The notes under the pieces are model-generated. The model was not told the DNA's origin and ran no database searches. It was given only the letters and a program-made list of their open reading frames with translations. DNA of 64,000 nt from contig CP033784.1 in NCBI GenBank assembly GCA_003955985.1, positions 1,860,001-1,924,000 on the forward strand. The letters are read 5' to 3'. Numbering within the stretch: position 1 is the stretch's first letter; each line of letters opens with the position of its first letter. The stretch comes from Corynebacterium jeikeium (lineage in GTDB: Bacteria; Actinomycetota; Actinomycetes; Mycobacteriales; Mycobacteriaceae). Below, in pieces: positions 8,309 to 16,396 of the stretch. A program made the position numbers and the translations under genes.

Positions 8309-8425
8309 ATGAGCAGTGGTGTCGCGCTCTGTATGACACTGGTACCGGTTCTCCTGGGCTACCTGCTCTTCGGACACCGGCTCACGCACGTCACTCCAAG
8401 CACCGCGACAACGCTCCAGCGAACT
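8309..8425 (+). pseudogene. EamA (DMT) permease remnant
   Basis: Directly after the IS110 right end about 36 codons read SSGVALCMTLVPVLLGYLLF and then GHRLTHVTPSTATTL. This is the pattern of a late transmembrane pair in EamA/DMT permeases, where ASTATTLTLLEP is common. The reading then loses similarity (QRTPARSG) and stops. No other part of the permease is seen on the left side of the IS, so a deletion has removed it. The rest of 8287-8554 holds the promoter region of the SulP gene. Confidence 0.55.
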
Positions 8426-8554
8426 CCCGCCAGGTCAGGAAGTTTTATTCCCCCGACATGAGGCCTCGGCCAGAACCGGGAATGTGACCGTCGGAGGATG
8501 GCACCTTGTGTATCCTTTGAGTGTCATTGAGCCCTGAAGGAGCAAGAAAGTAGC

Positions 8555-10267
8555 ATGACCCACCCCTCCTCCGCCGCCTCTACGGTGGGCATCCGGTCCC
8601 GTGCCCTGCGTTTCGCACCGCGCCGCTCGGACTGGTCCCGCGCGACAATCGGGCGCGACCTCTCGGCAGGCCTCATGGTGGCCCTCGTCGCCCTCCCCCT
8701 CGCACTCGGCTTCGGCGTTGCGTCCGGTGTCGGCGCGGCGGCCGGAATTACGACGGCCATCGTCGCGGGTATCCTGGCCGCAGTCTTCGGCGGTAGCAAT
8801 GTCCAGGTAAGCGGCCCGACCGGCGCAATGACCGTCGTGTTAATCCCCATCGTGGCCAACCATGGTGCCGATGGGGTGCTCGTCGTCGGCGTGCTGGCAG
8901 GGCTCATGCTGCTCGTGTTGGCGGTCACCGGTGCTGGCCGAGCGATGAAGTACATGCCGTTACCTGTCGTCGAAGGTTTCACCGCCGGTATTGCGTTAAT
9001 CATCGGCCTCCAACAGCTGCCCGCAGCACTCGGTGTTGACGTGGACGGCGAGAAAGTCCTCGGGTTGGCGTGGGGCGCAATCAAAGCTTGGTTAGACGCT
9101 CCGGCATGGCAAGCGCCCGTGATGACCATTGCGGTGGCGGCTGGAATCGTGCTTGCTGCGCGCGTTCGTAGCGGCTTCCCCGCGGCGCTGGTGTTGGTAG
9201 CTGCCGCGACGGCCATCAACATGCTGGCAGACAGCGGCCTGAAGACAATCGGGTACATCCCGTCGACGTTGCCTGCCCCGCGCTGGCCACAGATCCCGTG
9301 GGAGCACCTGGATTCGCTTCTGTTGGCAGCAGTCGCCGTCGCAGCTCTCGGCGCGTTGGAATCGTTACTATCTGCGACGGTTGCCGACGCAATGACTGTT
9401 GGCGACCGGCACGATCCCGACCGCGAGCTCTTTGGACAGGGCGTGGCCAACGTCGTCGCGCCCCTGTTCGGCGGGATTCCCGCGACCGCCGCGATTGCCC
9501 GAACTGCCGTCAATGTGCGGGCAGGCGCAGGCACACGCCTGGCAGCGGTGTTCCATTCGCTGCTCCTGCTCGTCGCCGTACTCGTCGCGGCTCGGTGGGT
9601 GGGCGAGATTCCTCTCGCCGCGCTCGCCGGCGTGCTCATCGCCACTGCGATTCAGATGCTCCACCCGCGGAACCTCCGCTCGGTGATACGCGCCACCAAG
9701 GGCGACGGGGCGACCCTGCTCATCACAGCTGCCGCCACCGTCGTGTTCGATCTTGTAGTCGCCGTGCTCATCGGCCTCATTATGGCGGGCTTCTTCGCAC
9801 TGCGCGATACCGCCCGCACGGCGGTATTAGAGGCCGCCCCGCTAGACGAGGGAGACCACCGCGACAAGGAGCGTGAGCTTCTCGACGAGCACATCGCCGC
9901 CTTCCGTATGGAAGGCCCCCTCTTCTTTGGTGCAGCGCACGATTTCCTCCTCGAGCTCGCTGATGTCTCGTCGGTCAAGGTTGTCGTGCTCCGCATGCGC
10001 TACGTTACGACGATCGACGCCACCGGCGCCCAGATGCTCGCCGACACGATTGGGCGCCTCGAACGCCGCGGTACCAGGGTCTTGCTCGCAGCCACGAAGC
10101 CCGAACATATTCCGGTGTTGCGCGAACTCGGCGTATTCGACCAGCTTGCACACGAGAATCACGTCTTCGACAACACCCCTGACGCCATCGCCCACGCCCG
10201 ACTGCATGCCTCACGCATTCAGCACGAAGAGTCTGATGGCGCACCCGCGGCATCGCAGAGTCAATAG
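8555..10267 (+). CDS. SulP family inorganic anion permease with STAS domain
   Basis: This 570-residue inner membrane protein has the SulP/SLC26 layout: a hydrophobic domain of 10-14 helices beginning with RDLSAGLMVALVALPLALGF (about residues 34-53), the conserved segment VSGPTGAMTVV (about 87-97), and a C-terminal cytosolic STAS domain (about 440-545, VVVLRMRYVTTIDATGAQML). Family members carry sulphate, bicarbonate or dicarboxylates; the substrate here is unknown. The start ATG follows GAAGGAGCAAGAAAG. It is the last gene left of the integrative island. Confidence 0.85.
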   Translation: MTHPSSAASTVGIRSRALRFAPRRSDWSRATIGRDLSAGLMVALVALPLALGFGVASGVGAAAGITTAIVAGILAAVFGGSNVQVSGPTGAMTVVLIPIVANHGADGVLVVGVLAGLMLLVLAVTGAGRAMKYMPLPVVEGFTAGIALIIGLQQLPAALGVDVDGEKVLGLAWGAIKAWLDAPAWQAPVMTIAVAAGIVLAARVRSGFPAALVLVAAATAINMLADSGLKTIGYIPSTLPAPRWPQIPWEHLDSLLLAAVAVAALGALESLLSATVADAMTVGDRHDPDRELFGQGVANVVAPLFGGIPATAAIARTAVNVRAGAGTRLAAVFHSLLLLVAVLVAARWVGEIPLAALAGVLIATAIQMLHPRNLRSVIRATKGDGATLLITAAATVVFDLVVAVLIGLIMAGFFALRDTARTAVLEAAPLDEGDHRDKERELLDEHIAAFRMEGPLFFGAAHDFLLELADVSSVKVVVLRMRYVTTIDATGAQMLADTIGRLERRGTRVLLAATKPEHIPVLRELGVFDQLAHENHVFDNTPDAIAHARLHASRIQHEESDGAPAASQSQ

Positions 10268-10359
10268 CTTGGCTGAGCCAGACAATGGTCACTCCGTCGC
10301 AGTCGACCCTGCAATCGTGGGTCCACATCCCCATCGCGCGACGCTTGAAAAACCTTTAC

Positions 10360-10392
10360 ACGTTGCACTTAAACTCCACGACGTGTCGTTGC
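10360..10392 (-). repeat. ychF-tail att-like copy 1 (left border)
   Basis: On the minus strand this reads Q-R-H-V-V-E-F-K-C-N-V-stop, which matches the YchF C-terminus ([11 protein letters not shown]). It continues into TTGCAAAGTCAC on the plus strand side, an arm shared with copies 2 and 4. It lies between the SulP and DUF488 genes and is the leftmost copy. Confidence 0.7.
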
Positions 10393-10456
10393 AAAGTCAC
10401 CTTCTCATTCGTGAAGCCGATGTGGGTGTAATCGCTTGGCGCGTAGCATTGGCGAC

Positions 10457-10999
10457 ATGCGCATTTTCACCGTGGGCCACTCCAACCTCGAGTTCGAGGA
10501 CTTCGCTGAAATGATCAAAGCTGCCGGTGTGGCATCCATCGTGGATGTGCGCAAGCTGCCCGGATCCAGGAAGTACCCGTGGTTCAACGGCGACCACCTT
10601 GCCGAACACCTTCCTACATGTGGCATCACTTACAGCAGAAGCGAGGGCCTAACCGGACGGCGCAACGTGTCCCACTCGGTGCCGTTTGAGGTTAACGGCA
10701 ACTGGCGTAACCGCAGTTTCCACAATTACGCCGACCATGCGCTGGGCGAGGAGTTCTCCGACGCGATCTCGCAGCTACGGGCGAACGCAGCCGAAACTCC
10801 CACCGCGATCATGTGCTCCGAGGCGGTGTGGTGGCGCTGCCACCGGCGTATCATCGCCGACCACCTCATCGCCCACGGTGACGAGGTTGGCCACATTATG
10901 GGCCTGGGTGCAGCCGGGGCGAAGGTGAGCGAGGCAACGCTCAACGACGGCGCAGTCATCGGCAACGATCTCCTCGTGCGCTACCCCGAGCGGGGCTAG
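10457..10999 (+). CDS. DUF488 family protein
   Basis: This 180-residue cytosolic protein is of the DUF488 family: it starts MRIFTVGHSNLEFEDFAEMI, has the VDVRKLPGSRKYPWFN segment (residues about 29-44) and the typical Cys/His region IMCSEAVWWRCHRRIIADHL (about 116-135). The family has no settled biochemical role. I chose ATG 10457, where family homology begins, over an in-frame ATG 21 bp upstream. It is the only gene of its module, between tail copies 1 and 2. Confidence 0.8.
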   Translation: MRIFTVGHSNLEFEDFAEMIKAAGVASIVDVRKLPGSRKYPWFNGDHLAEHLPTCGITYSRSEGLTGRRNVSHSVPFEVNGNWRNRSFHNYADHALGEEFSDAISQLRANAAETPTAIMCSEAVWWRCHRRIIADHLIAHGDEVGHIMGLGAAGAKVSEATLNDGAVIGNDLLVRYPERG

Positions 11000-11239
11000 C
11001 GCATACACCAGAGCCCAGGGGGCTGCATCCTCCTCGACCTGACCTACGCTTTGTATTCATGGAGCGCCCGCCACCTTATGAGCAGCAGTATCGGAGGCGC
11101 ACCAGCGGATAGCACGCTCAAACGAGCTTTAGGTTAGGAAATCTGAACCGCTCAATCTAAGAAGACCACCGGGGACTCCGGTAGCGCCCCAAAGCGCCGA
11201 ATCGAAAAATCGATCTACCGTCTTGCCACGGACCTAGAC

Positions 11240-11270
11240 ATCGAGCTTAAAGTCCACGGTATCTCGTTGC
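11240..11270 (-). repeat. ychF-tail att-like copy 2
   Basis: On the minus strand this reads Q-R-D-T-V-D-F-K-L-D-V-stop, a diverged YchF tail. The plus-strand continuation TTGCAAAGTTACTTTCTCGTT is nearly the same as that of copy 4 and is followed in both cases by the same LLM oxidoreductase gene start. The stretch 11000-11239 holds no gene that I can see. Confidence 0.65.
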
Positions 11271-11313
11271 AAAGTTACTTTCTCGTTAGCACCATGAAAA
11301 GGAGTGGTATCCA

Positions 11314-12381
11314 ATGAAAGCGTTCGGATTCTTAAGCTTCGGGCATTACGCCTTCGGTGGCCAGCGCGGGCCATCTGCGGAAAAGATCGCCAAGACTCAT
11401 CTGGAGATCACCCAGGCTGCGGACGAAATCGGCGTGAACAACGCGTCCTTCCGAGTCCACCACTTCGTGCCGCAGGCCTCCGCCCCGATGCCGCTGCTGG
11501 GTGCTGTCGCGGCCACCACCAAACACATCGAGATGGGCACCGGTGTCATCGACATGCGCTATGAAAACCCGCTCTACCTCGCCGAAGAGGCCGCGTCGCT
11601 GTACCAAATTTCCGGTGGCCGCGTGGCCCTGGGCGTCTCGCGCGGCGCCCCAGAGGTGGCTGACCGCGGCTGGGAGGCCTTCGGCTACAAGGGTAAAGCG
11701 CCCAACGGCGCGGACGTGGCGCGAGCCCACCTCGAGGCGTTCATGGCTGCAGTGGACGGCAACGGATTCGCCACCGCCGCACCGCTAGACCGGCAGTACC
11801 CCAACATGTTCCAACCCGGCTCCGCCCTGCCGGTCTTCCCCATGGTGCCCGAGCTGCGTAAGCACATTTTCTACGGCTCCGGCACCCACGCTTCTGCCGA
11901 GCAAACCGCCAAGGACGGGCTCAACCTGATGTCCTCCACCCTGGTCTCCGAGACCACCGCCGAGACTCTGGGCGAAATCCAGGCGGATCAGATCAGCCGC
12001 TACCGCGCCGCGTGGAAGAAGGCGGGCCACGATTGGACGCCGCGTGTGTCGGTGTCCCGCTCCGTCTTCCCCATCGTCGACGGCGCGGACATGCAGTTGT
12101 TCGGCATGCAGGCCTCCGGCTCCGATCAGGTGGGCATGCTTCCCGACGTCGGCGCCTCCACCTTCGGCCGCACCTACGCCGCCGAGCCGGACAAACTCAT
12201 TGAGCAACTCAAAGCCGACGCCGCCGTCATGTCCGCCGACACCCTGCTCATCACCATCCCCACTGGGATGGGCGTCGACGTCAACGTGAAGATCTTGGAC
12301 AACTTCGCCACGCATGTCGCCCCCGCGTTGGGTTGGCAGCCGAATCACGAAGGCCCAGTTACCGGCTATCCCATCGACTAA
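11314..12381 (+). CDS. LLM class flavin-dependent oxidoreductase
   Basis: This 355-residue protein is a bacterial-luciferase-like TIM-barrel enzyme that would use reduced FMN or F420. It starts MKAFGFLSFGHYAFG, and contains the family blocks ASAPMPLLGAVAATTKHIEM and SLYQISGGRVALGVSRGAP (residues about 90-108). RBS AAAAGGAGTGG precedes the ATG. Its substrate is unknown. Its first 250 bp and upstream region are duplicated, in decayed form, at about 24440-24757. It is upstream of the cmtR-ATPase pair in the same orientation, but an 82-bp gap with its own operator suggests separate control. Confidence 0.85.
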   Translation: MKAFGFLSFGHYAFGGQRGPSAEKIAKTHLEITQAADEIGVNNASFRVHHFVPQASAPMPLLGAVAATTKHIEMGTGVIDMRYENPLYLAEEAASLYQISGGRVALGVSRGAPEVADRGWEAFGYKGKAPNGADVARAHLEAFMAAVDGNGFATAAPLDRQYPNMFQPGSALPVFPMVPELRKHIFYGSGTHASAEQTAKDGLNLMSSTLVSETTAETLGEIQADQISRYRAAWKKAGHDWTPRVSVSRSVFPIVDGADMQLFGMQASGSDQVGMLPDVGASTFGRTYAAEPDKLIEQLKADAAVMSADTLLITIPTGMGVDVNVKILDNFATHVAPALGWQPNHEGPVTGYPID

Positions 12382-12451
12382 TTCCTCCAGTTCGCAAGCT
12401 CTTCGCTTCAATGTCAGTTCAGTGTGTGTTGAAAAGTTCAGTAATTGCTGT

Positions 12452-12474
12452 ATAGTTCAGCATATGCTGACTAT
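12452..12474 (+). promoter_or_regulatory. Probable CmtR operator
   Basis: A 23-bp imperfect palindrome surrounds a perfect 14-bp core TCAGCATATGCTGA (12457-12470) and includes the cmtR start codon at 12464. A related half-site TTCAGTAATTGCTG lies just upstream. ArsR/SmtB repressors bind such dyads at or near their own promoters, so autoregulation is likely. Confidence 0.65.
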
Positions 12475-12823
12475 TGCTTCACGCCTCGACGTCATGAACC
12501 GGCTCGGCCGGGCCATGGCGGATCCGACGCGCTCCAGAATCCTGATCACCCTACTCGACGGCCCGAGCTACCCGGCCGTGCTTTCGCGCGACCTGGACCT
12601 GACCCGCTCGAACGTCTCGAACCACCTGACCTGCTTGCGTGACTGCGGCATCGTCGTCGCCGAGCCGGAGGGCCGCAAGACACGCTACGAAATCGCCGAT
12701 CCGCACCTTGCGACAGCGCTCAACGCGCTAGTGAACGCGACGTTGGCTGTCGACGCAAACGCCCCGTGCATCGACCCTGAGTGCTCGGTGCCCGGCTGCG
12801 ACGGGAAAGGAGCGGACGCATGA
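12464..12823 (+). CDS. cmtR: CmtR-type Cd(II)/Pb(II)-sensing ArsR repressor
   Basis: This 119-residue ArsR/SmtB winged-helix protein keeps the three metal ligands known from Mycobacterium tuberculosis CmtR at the same numbers: Cys57 and Cys61 (HLTCLRDCG) in the recognition helix and Cys102 (NAPCIDPEC) in the tail. Two further cysteines (107 and 112) follow. The helix-turn-helix is seen at LSRDLDLTRSNVSNHLTCL. In CmtR, Cd or Pb binding releases DNA and derepresses the exporter. The start at 12464 lies inside the putative operator. The stop overlaps the ATPase start by ATGA, so the two are translationally coupled. Confidence 0.85.
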   Translation: MLTIASRLDVMNRLGRAMADPTRSRILITLLDGPSYPAVLSRDLDLTRSNVSNHLTCLRDCGIVVAEPEGRKTRYEIADPHLATALNALVNATLAVDANAPCIDPECSVPGCDGKGADA

Positions 12824-14712
12824 GTTCAGCATGTGGATGCGAACACGAACCAGCCACGGAGATCGAAGATCTCGATCGGCCATGGTGGAAGGACCCCGAG
12901 TTGCTACTGCCGATCTTCTCCGGCGTAGCCCTCGGTATAGGCCTGGCGCTGGATTGGTCCGGGCTAGAGACACCCGCGACAGTCCTGTTCTGGATCGGCC
13001 TGTTGCTAGGGGCGTATACGTTCGCGCCCAGCGCTATCCGGAACCTTGTCACAAAGCGCAAGCTCGGCATTGGCTTGCTGATGACGATCAGCGCGGTCGG
13101 CGCGGTAATCCTCGGTTACGTCGGAGAGGCCGCGGCGCTAGCGTTCCTGTACTCGATCGCCGAGGCACTGGAAGACAAGGCGATGGACCGGGCCCAAGGC
13201 GGACTGCGGGCACTGTTGAAGCTGGTACCGCAAACCGCGACCGTGCTGCGCGACGGTACGGCGGTTGAGGTCGCAGCGAAGGACCTCGCGGCTGGCGAGC
13301 TGATGCTCGTGCGCCCCGGAGAGCGGATTGCCACGGATGGCATCATTCGGTCTGGGCGCTCCAGCCTTGACACCTCAGCGATCACCGGAGAATCCATTCC
13401 GGAGGAGGTTGCGCCCGGCGACGAGGTGCCCGCGGGAGCAATCAACTCCGCCGGCGTGCTGGAGGTCGAGACGACCGCAGCTGGAACGGACAACTCGCTG
13501 ACCACACTCGTGGACCTGGTCGAGCAGGCGCAGGCGGAAAAGGGCGACCGCGCCCGGATCGCCGACCGGATTGCCCAACCCCTAGTGCCCGGGGTGATGA
13601 TCCTGGCGGTGCTGGTCGGCATGATTGGCTCGCTGCTGGGCGACCCCGAGACGTGGATCACCCGCGCGTTGGTGGTCCTGGTCGCAGCATCGCCGTGTGC
13701 ACTGGCAATCTCCGTGCCGCTGACGGTCGTGGCCGCGATCGGCGCGGCCAGCCAGTTCGGCGTGGTCATCAAATCCGGCGCGGCGTTCGAGCGACTCGGC
13801 GGCATCCATCACCTGGCGGTGGACAAGACCGGAACCCTTACCCGCAACCAGCCCGAGGTTACCGACGTGGTCCCGGCAGACGGATTCGATCCGGCGCAGG
13901 TGCTTGCTTTCGCGGCGGCAGTTGAGCAGCAATCGACGCACCCCCTCGCTGCGGCGATCGCGGCAGCGGTGCCCGAAGCGCCCGCTGCCTTGGACATCAG
14001 CGAGGAAGCCGGGCATGGCATCGGCGGCACCGTCGAAGGTCGACAGGTACTTGTGGGCAGTCCCCGGTGGATCGACGCCGGGCCACTGAAGGCAGACGTT
14101 GAGCGCATGGAGTCCGAGGGTCAAACCTGCGTCCTTGTCACCGTCGATGACGCCCTCGCCGGGGCGATCGGGGTCCGCGACGAACTGCGGCCCGAGGTGC
14201 CCGAAGCTGTGCAGACCCTGCACGCCAACGGCGTGGAAGTGAGCATGCTCACCGGCGACAACACTCGCACCGCCCGGGCGCTGGCTGAAATCGCCGGAAT
14301 CGACGACGTGCGCGCCGAGCTGCGTCCAGAGGACAAGGCAAGCATCGTCGCCGAGCTCTCCTCCAAGACGCCGACGGCGATGATTGGCGACGGCATCAAC
14401 GACGCTCCTGCGCTGGCGGGCGCGACGGTGGGCATAGCAATGGGAGCGACCGGCTCTGACGCCGCAATCGAGTCCGCTGACGTCGCCTTCACCGGCCACG
14501 ACCTCCGGTTGATCCCGCAGGCACTGCAGCACGCCCGTCGAGGCAGCAGGATTATTAACCAGAACATCGTGCTGTCTCTGGCCATCATCATCGTGTTGAT
14601 GCCGCTGGCGATCAGCGGCGTGCTGGGTCTGGCCGCCGTCGTATTGGTTCACGAGGTCGCTGAAGTTATCGTGATCTTGAACGGCCTGCGGGCTGCGCGA
14701 GCGAAGCGCTGA
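12820..14712 (+). CDS. ctpG: Cd/Pb/Zn-exporting P1B-type ATPase
   Basis: This 630-residue inner-membrane heavy-metal ATPase has the phosphatase motif TGES (189-192), the metal-site motif SPC at 291-293 instead of CPC, the phosphorylation motif DKTGT (from 335) and GDGIND (from 523). An N-terminal Cys-x-Cys (ACGC, residues 4-7) replaces a full HMA domain. SPC is the form in the CtpG/CmtA exporters paired with CmtR, which fits the 4-bp overlap with cmtR. It should export Cd(II), Pb(II) and perhaps Zn(II). The symbol is by analogy with mycobacteria. Confidence 0.85.
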   Translation: MSSACGCEHEPATEIEDLDRPWWKDPELLLPIFSGVALGIGLALDWSGLETPATVLFWIGLLLGAYTFAPSAIRNLVTKRKLGIGLLMTISAVGAVILGYVGEAAALAFLYSIAEALEDKAMDRAQGGLRALLKLVPQTATVLRDGTAVEVAAKDLAAGELMLVRPGERIATDGIIRSGRSSLDTSAITGESIPEEVAPGDEVPAGAINSAGVLEVETTAAGTDNSLTTLVDLVEQAQAEKGDRARIADRIAQPLVPGVMILAVLVGMIGSLLGDPETWITRALVVLVAASPCALAISVPLTVVAAIGAASQFGVVIKSGAAFERLGGIHHLAVDKTGTLTRNQPEVTDVVPADGFDPAQVLAFAAAVEQQSTHPLAAAIAAAVPEAPAALDISEEAGHGIGGTVEGRQVLVGSPRWIDAGPLKADVERMESEGQTCVLVTVDDALAGAIGVRDELRPEVPEAVQTLHANGVEVSMLTGDNTRTARALAEIAGIDDVRAELRPEDKASIVAELSSKTPTAMIGDGINDAPALAGATVGIAMGATGSDAAIESADVAFTGHDLRLIPQALQHARRGSRIINQNIVLSLAIIIVLMPLAISGVLGLAAVVLVHEVAEVIVILNGLRAARAKR

Positions 14713-14789
14713 CGCGCCCTTCGCCCAGCGCGCTGCTCTCCAGCGCGGATCTTTGAAGGATCGAGCTGCTCAGGGACCAAGCGTCGTCT

Positions 14790-15157
14790 CAAAACTTTTG
14801 ATGCCGCGCTTCATCGACACGACCCGCGACTACCTGGGCAGCGTATTTAGCAAAAGGACTCGACACCCATCAGGGTTGCCGAGCCGTCGCCGGTCCAGTT
14901 GCCGTAACCAACTAGATGGAGATTCTTCATCGCGGTTTCACGGCCACGCATGAGGTGGCGGAATGGGCCGAGGGCCGGACGGAAACCAGTGCACCAGATT
15001 AGATGGTCGTGGTCGAGCTCGCTAAAGCTATCGAAGATGGAGGTAGCGGTGAGCTGGCCGGCGTCGCGGAGCTCACGAAGATGAGGAAGCGCGAGAATGT
15101 CCCCGAGGTTCGGGTCGGAATCGCCACCGAGAATCCGGCAGCGACTGCCCGCGTTAA
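14790..15157 (-). pseudogene. FAD/NAD(P)-dependent monooxygenase remnant (C-terminal)
   Basis: The minus strand encodes the C-terminal part of a flavin-containing monooxygenase-like protein: SFSELDHDHLIWCTGFRPAL, GPFRHLMRG and LHLVGYGNWTGDGSATLMG are readable in one frame. A frameshift near 14848 then moves the end (YAAQVVAG) to another frame. The N-terminal half is cut off exactly where ychF-tail copy 3 begins at 15158. Family members in metal islands include ArsO-like proteins, but this fragment is too short to decide. Confidence 0.65.
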
Positions 15158-15190
15158 ACGTTGAACTTGAACTCCACGACGTGTCGTTGC
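15158..15190 (-). repeat. ychF-tail att-like copy 3
   Basis: On the minus strand this reads Q-R-H-V-V-E-F-K-F-N-V-stop, the best match to a complete YchF tail. It truncates the monooxygenase remnant and opens the copper module. The plus-strand continuation GCTAAATACCC differs from the arm of copies 1, 2 and 4 but resembles copy 5 (GATAAATAACT). Confidence 0.75.
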
Positions 15191-15622
15191 TAAATACCCT
15201 TTACCCTATGGACATACAGTAGAAGCTGTTAGAGATTGAGTAGATACAAGAAGTAAAAAGCGATAGCTAGGATCGCAGTACAACCTTCGATACCGCGACG
15301 ACGGCTGCTACCGTAGGCCTCGTTGCCTAACTGACACCAACGCCGTGTCCACTACTCGGGGGACACCCCCAACATTAATGCTGCCCTGCCGGCAGACCAG
15401 GGCGGCCGTGTGAGTATCGGACAATAATGCGTAGTCCTCCAAGGGTCTGGACACAGGGGCTTTCCCCTTTCCTCAGTGGTGCGACCAGAGGGAGTAGAAA
15501 CATCCACCCCGGTGCACCCGCTGCGGTGACAACGACCCATCGCCCGCAGCAGGTGGCAATCGTCACGGTTATCCCTCTTTTTCAGATTCCTGTCCTCGGG
15601 ATCAGAAAAAGACGGGGACCTG
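15191..15622. other. Intergenic stretch without a recognised gene
   Basis: I see no gene here. The stretch holds a small inverted repeat near 15380 (CCCTGCCGGCAGACCAGGG) and a hairpin with A/T arms at 15572-15611 (CTTTTTCAGAT and ATCAGAAAAAG, one mismatch). The hairpin probably terminates the copper operon that reads leftwards. Confidence 0.5.
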
Positions 15623-16308
15623 TCATAGGTCAGTGAGCATTTGCTGCATCTGGGCAATCTCGGCCTCCTGGTCGTTGATAATTTGTTCGGCCAGGGTGAT
15701 TGCATGGGGATTCTGGCCGTCAGCAACCTCGTCACGGGCCATGTCGACCGCGCCTTCGTGGTGGGCGGTCATCTGCTCCAGGTAAAGGCGGGCGGCGCCG
15801 GTGCCCTGGGCTTCCTCAAGGGCTGTCATGTCCTCCTGGCTCATCATCCCGCTCATGCCACCCATCTCGCCGTGATCCATTCCACCTATCTCATCCATGG
15901 TCCCCATGCCCCAGAGTCGGTGACCGGCTGCTGGTCCCAGGCCTCGAGCATGGCGTTCATCCGGTCAATCTCCGGTCCCTGGGCGTCAATAACTCCCTGG
16001 GCAAACTCCACGACCTGGGCGGGGATGCCCTCCTTAGCCAGGAGCATTTCACTCATTTCCACGGCCTGCTTGTGATGGGGGATCATCATCTGGGCAAACA
16101 TGATGTCCGCGTCGTTGTGATCGGCGGAGATCTCCCCGTCCTCCTCAGTCGCCGCCCTGGTGGTCTCGGTCGTCTCAGCGGTAGTCGTCGCAGTGCTGGT
16201 GGCCGAGGTGGTGGCGTCGGTGTTGCCTGAGTCGGTGGCCTCACCGCAGGCGGCCAGCACCAGGGTGGAGGCCACGGCGAGAGCGGAAAGAATAAGGGTG
16301 CGCTTTAT
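15623..16308 (-). pseudogene. DUF305 lipoprotein, frameshifted and without start codon
   Basis: Two overlapping minus-strand frames make one DUF305 protein, a family of periplasmic or surface ferritin-like copper-associated proteins. The first frame gives the lipobox LVLAAC and FAQMMIPHHKQAVEMSEMLL. The second gives Met-rich GGMDHGEMGGMSGMM and MTAHHEGAVDMARDEV. The frames must switch near 15890-15907, within a CCCC run. At the expected start (16306-16308) the codon is ATA, giving IKRTLILSALA where MKRTLILSALA is expected; an RBS-like AAAGGG remains upstream. The nearest GTG (16275) leaves too short a signal peptide. It is last in the copZ-copB transcript. Confidence 0.7.
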
Positions 16309-16396
16309 GGTGGAGCCCTTTCAGGGTCATATGGGGTCAGTGGAGAGAAGTGATGGATCAGTGGACGGCGGTGGATTTCGGAGTAGGCGTGGTGTG

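Noticed and set aside
13582..14652. Antisense frame over the Cd/Pb ATPase gene
   Set aside because: It is a shadow of a GC-rich gene with no domain pattern.
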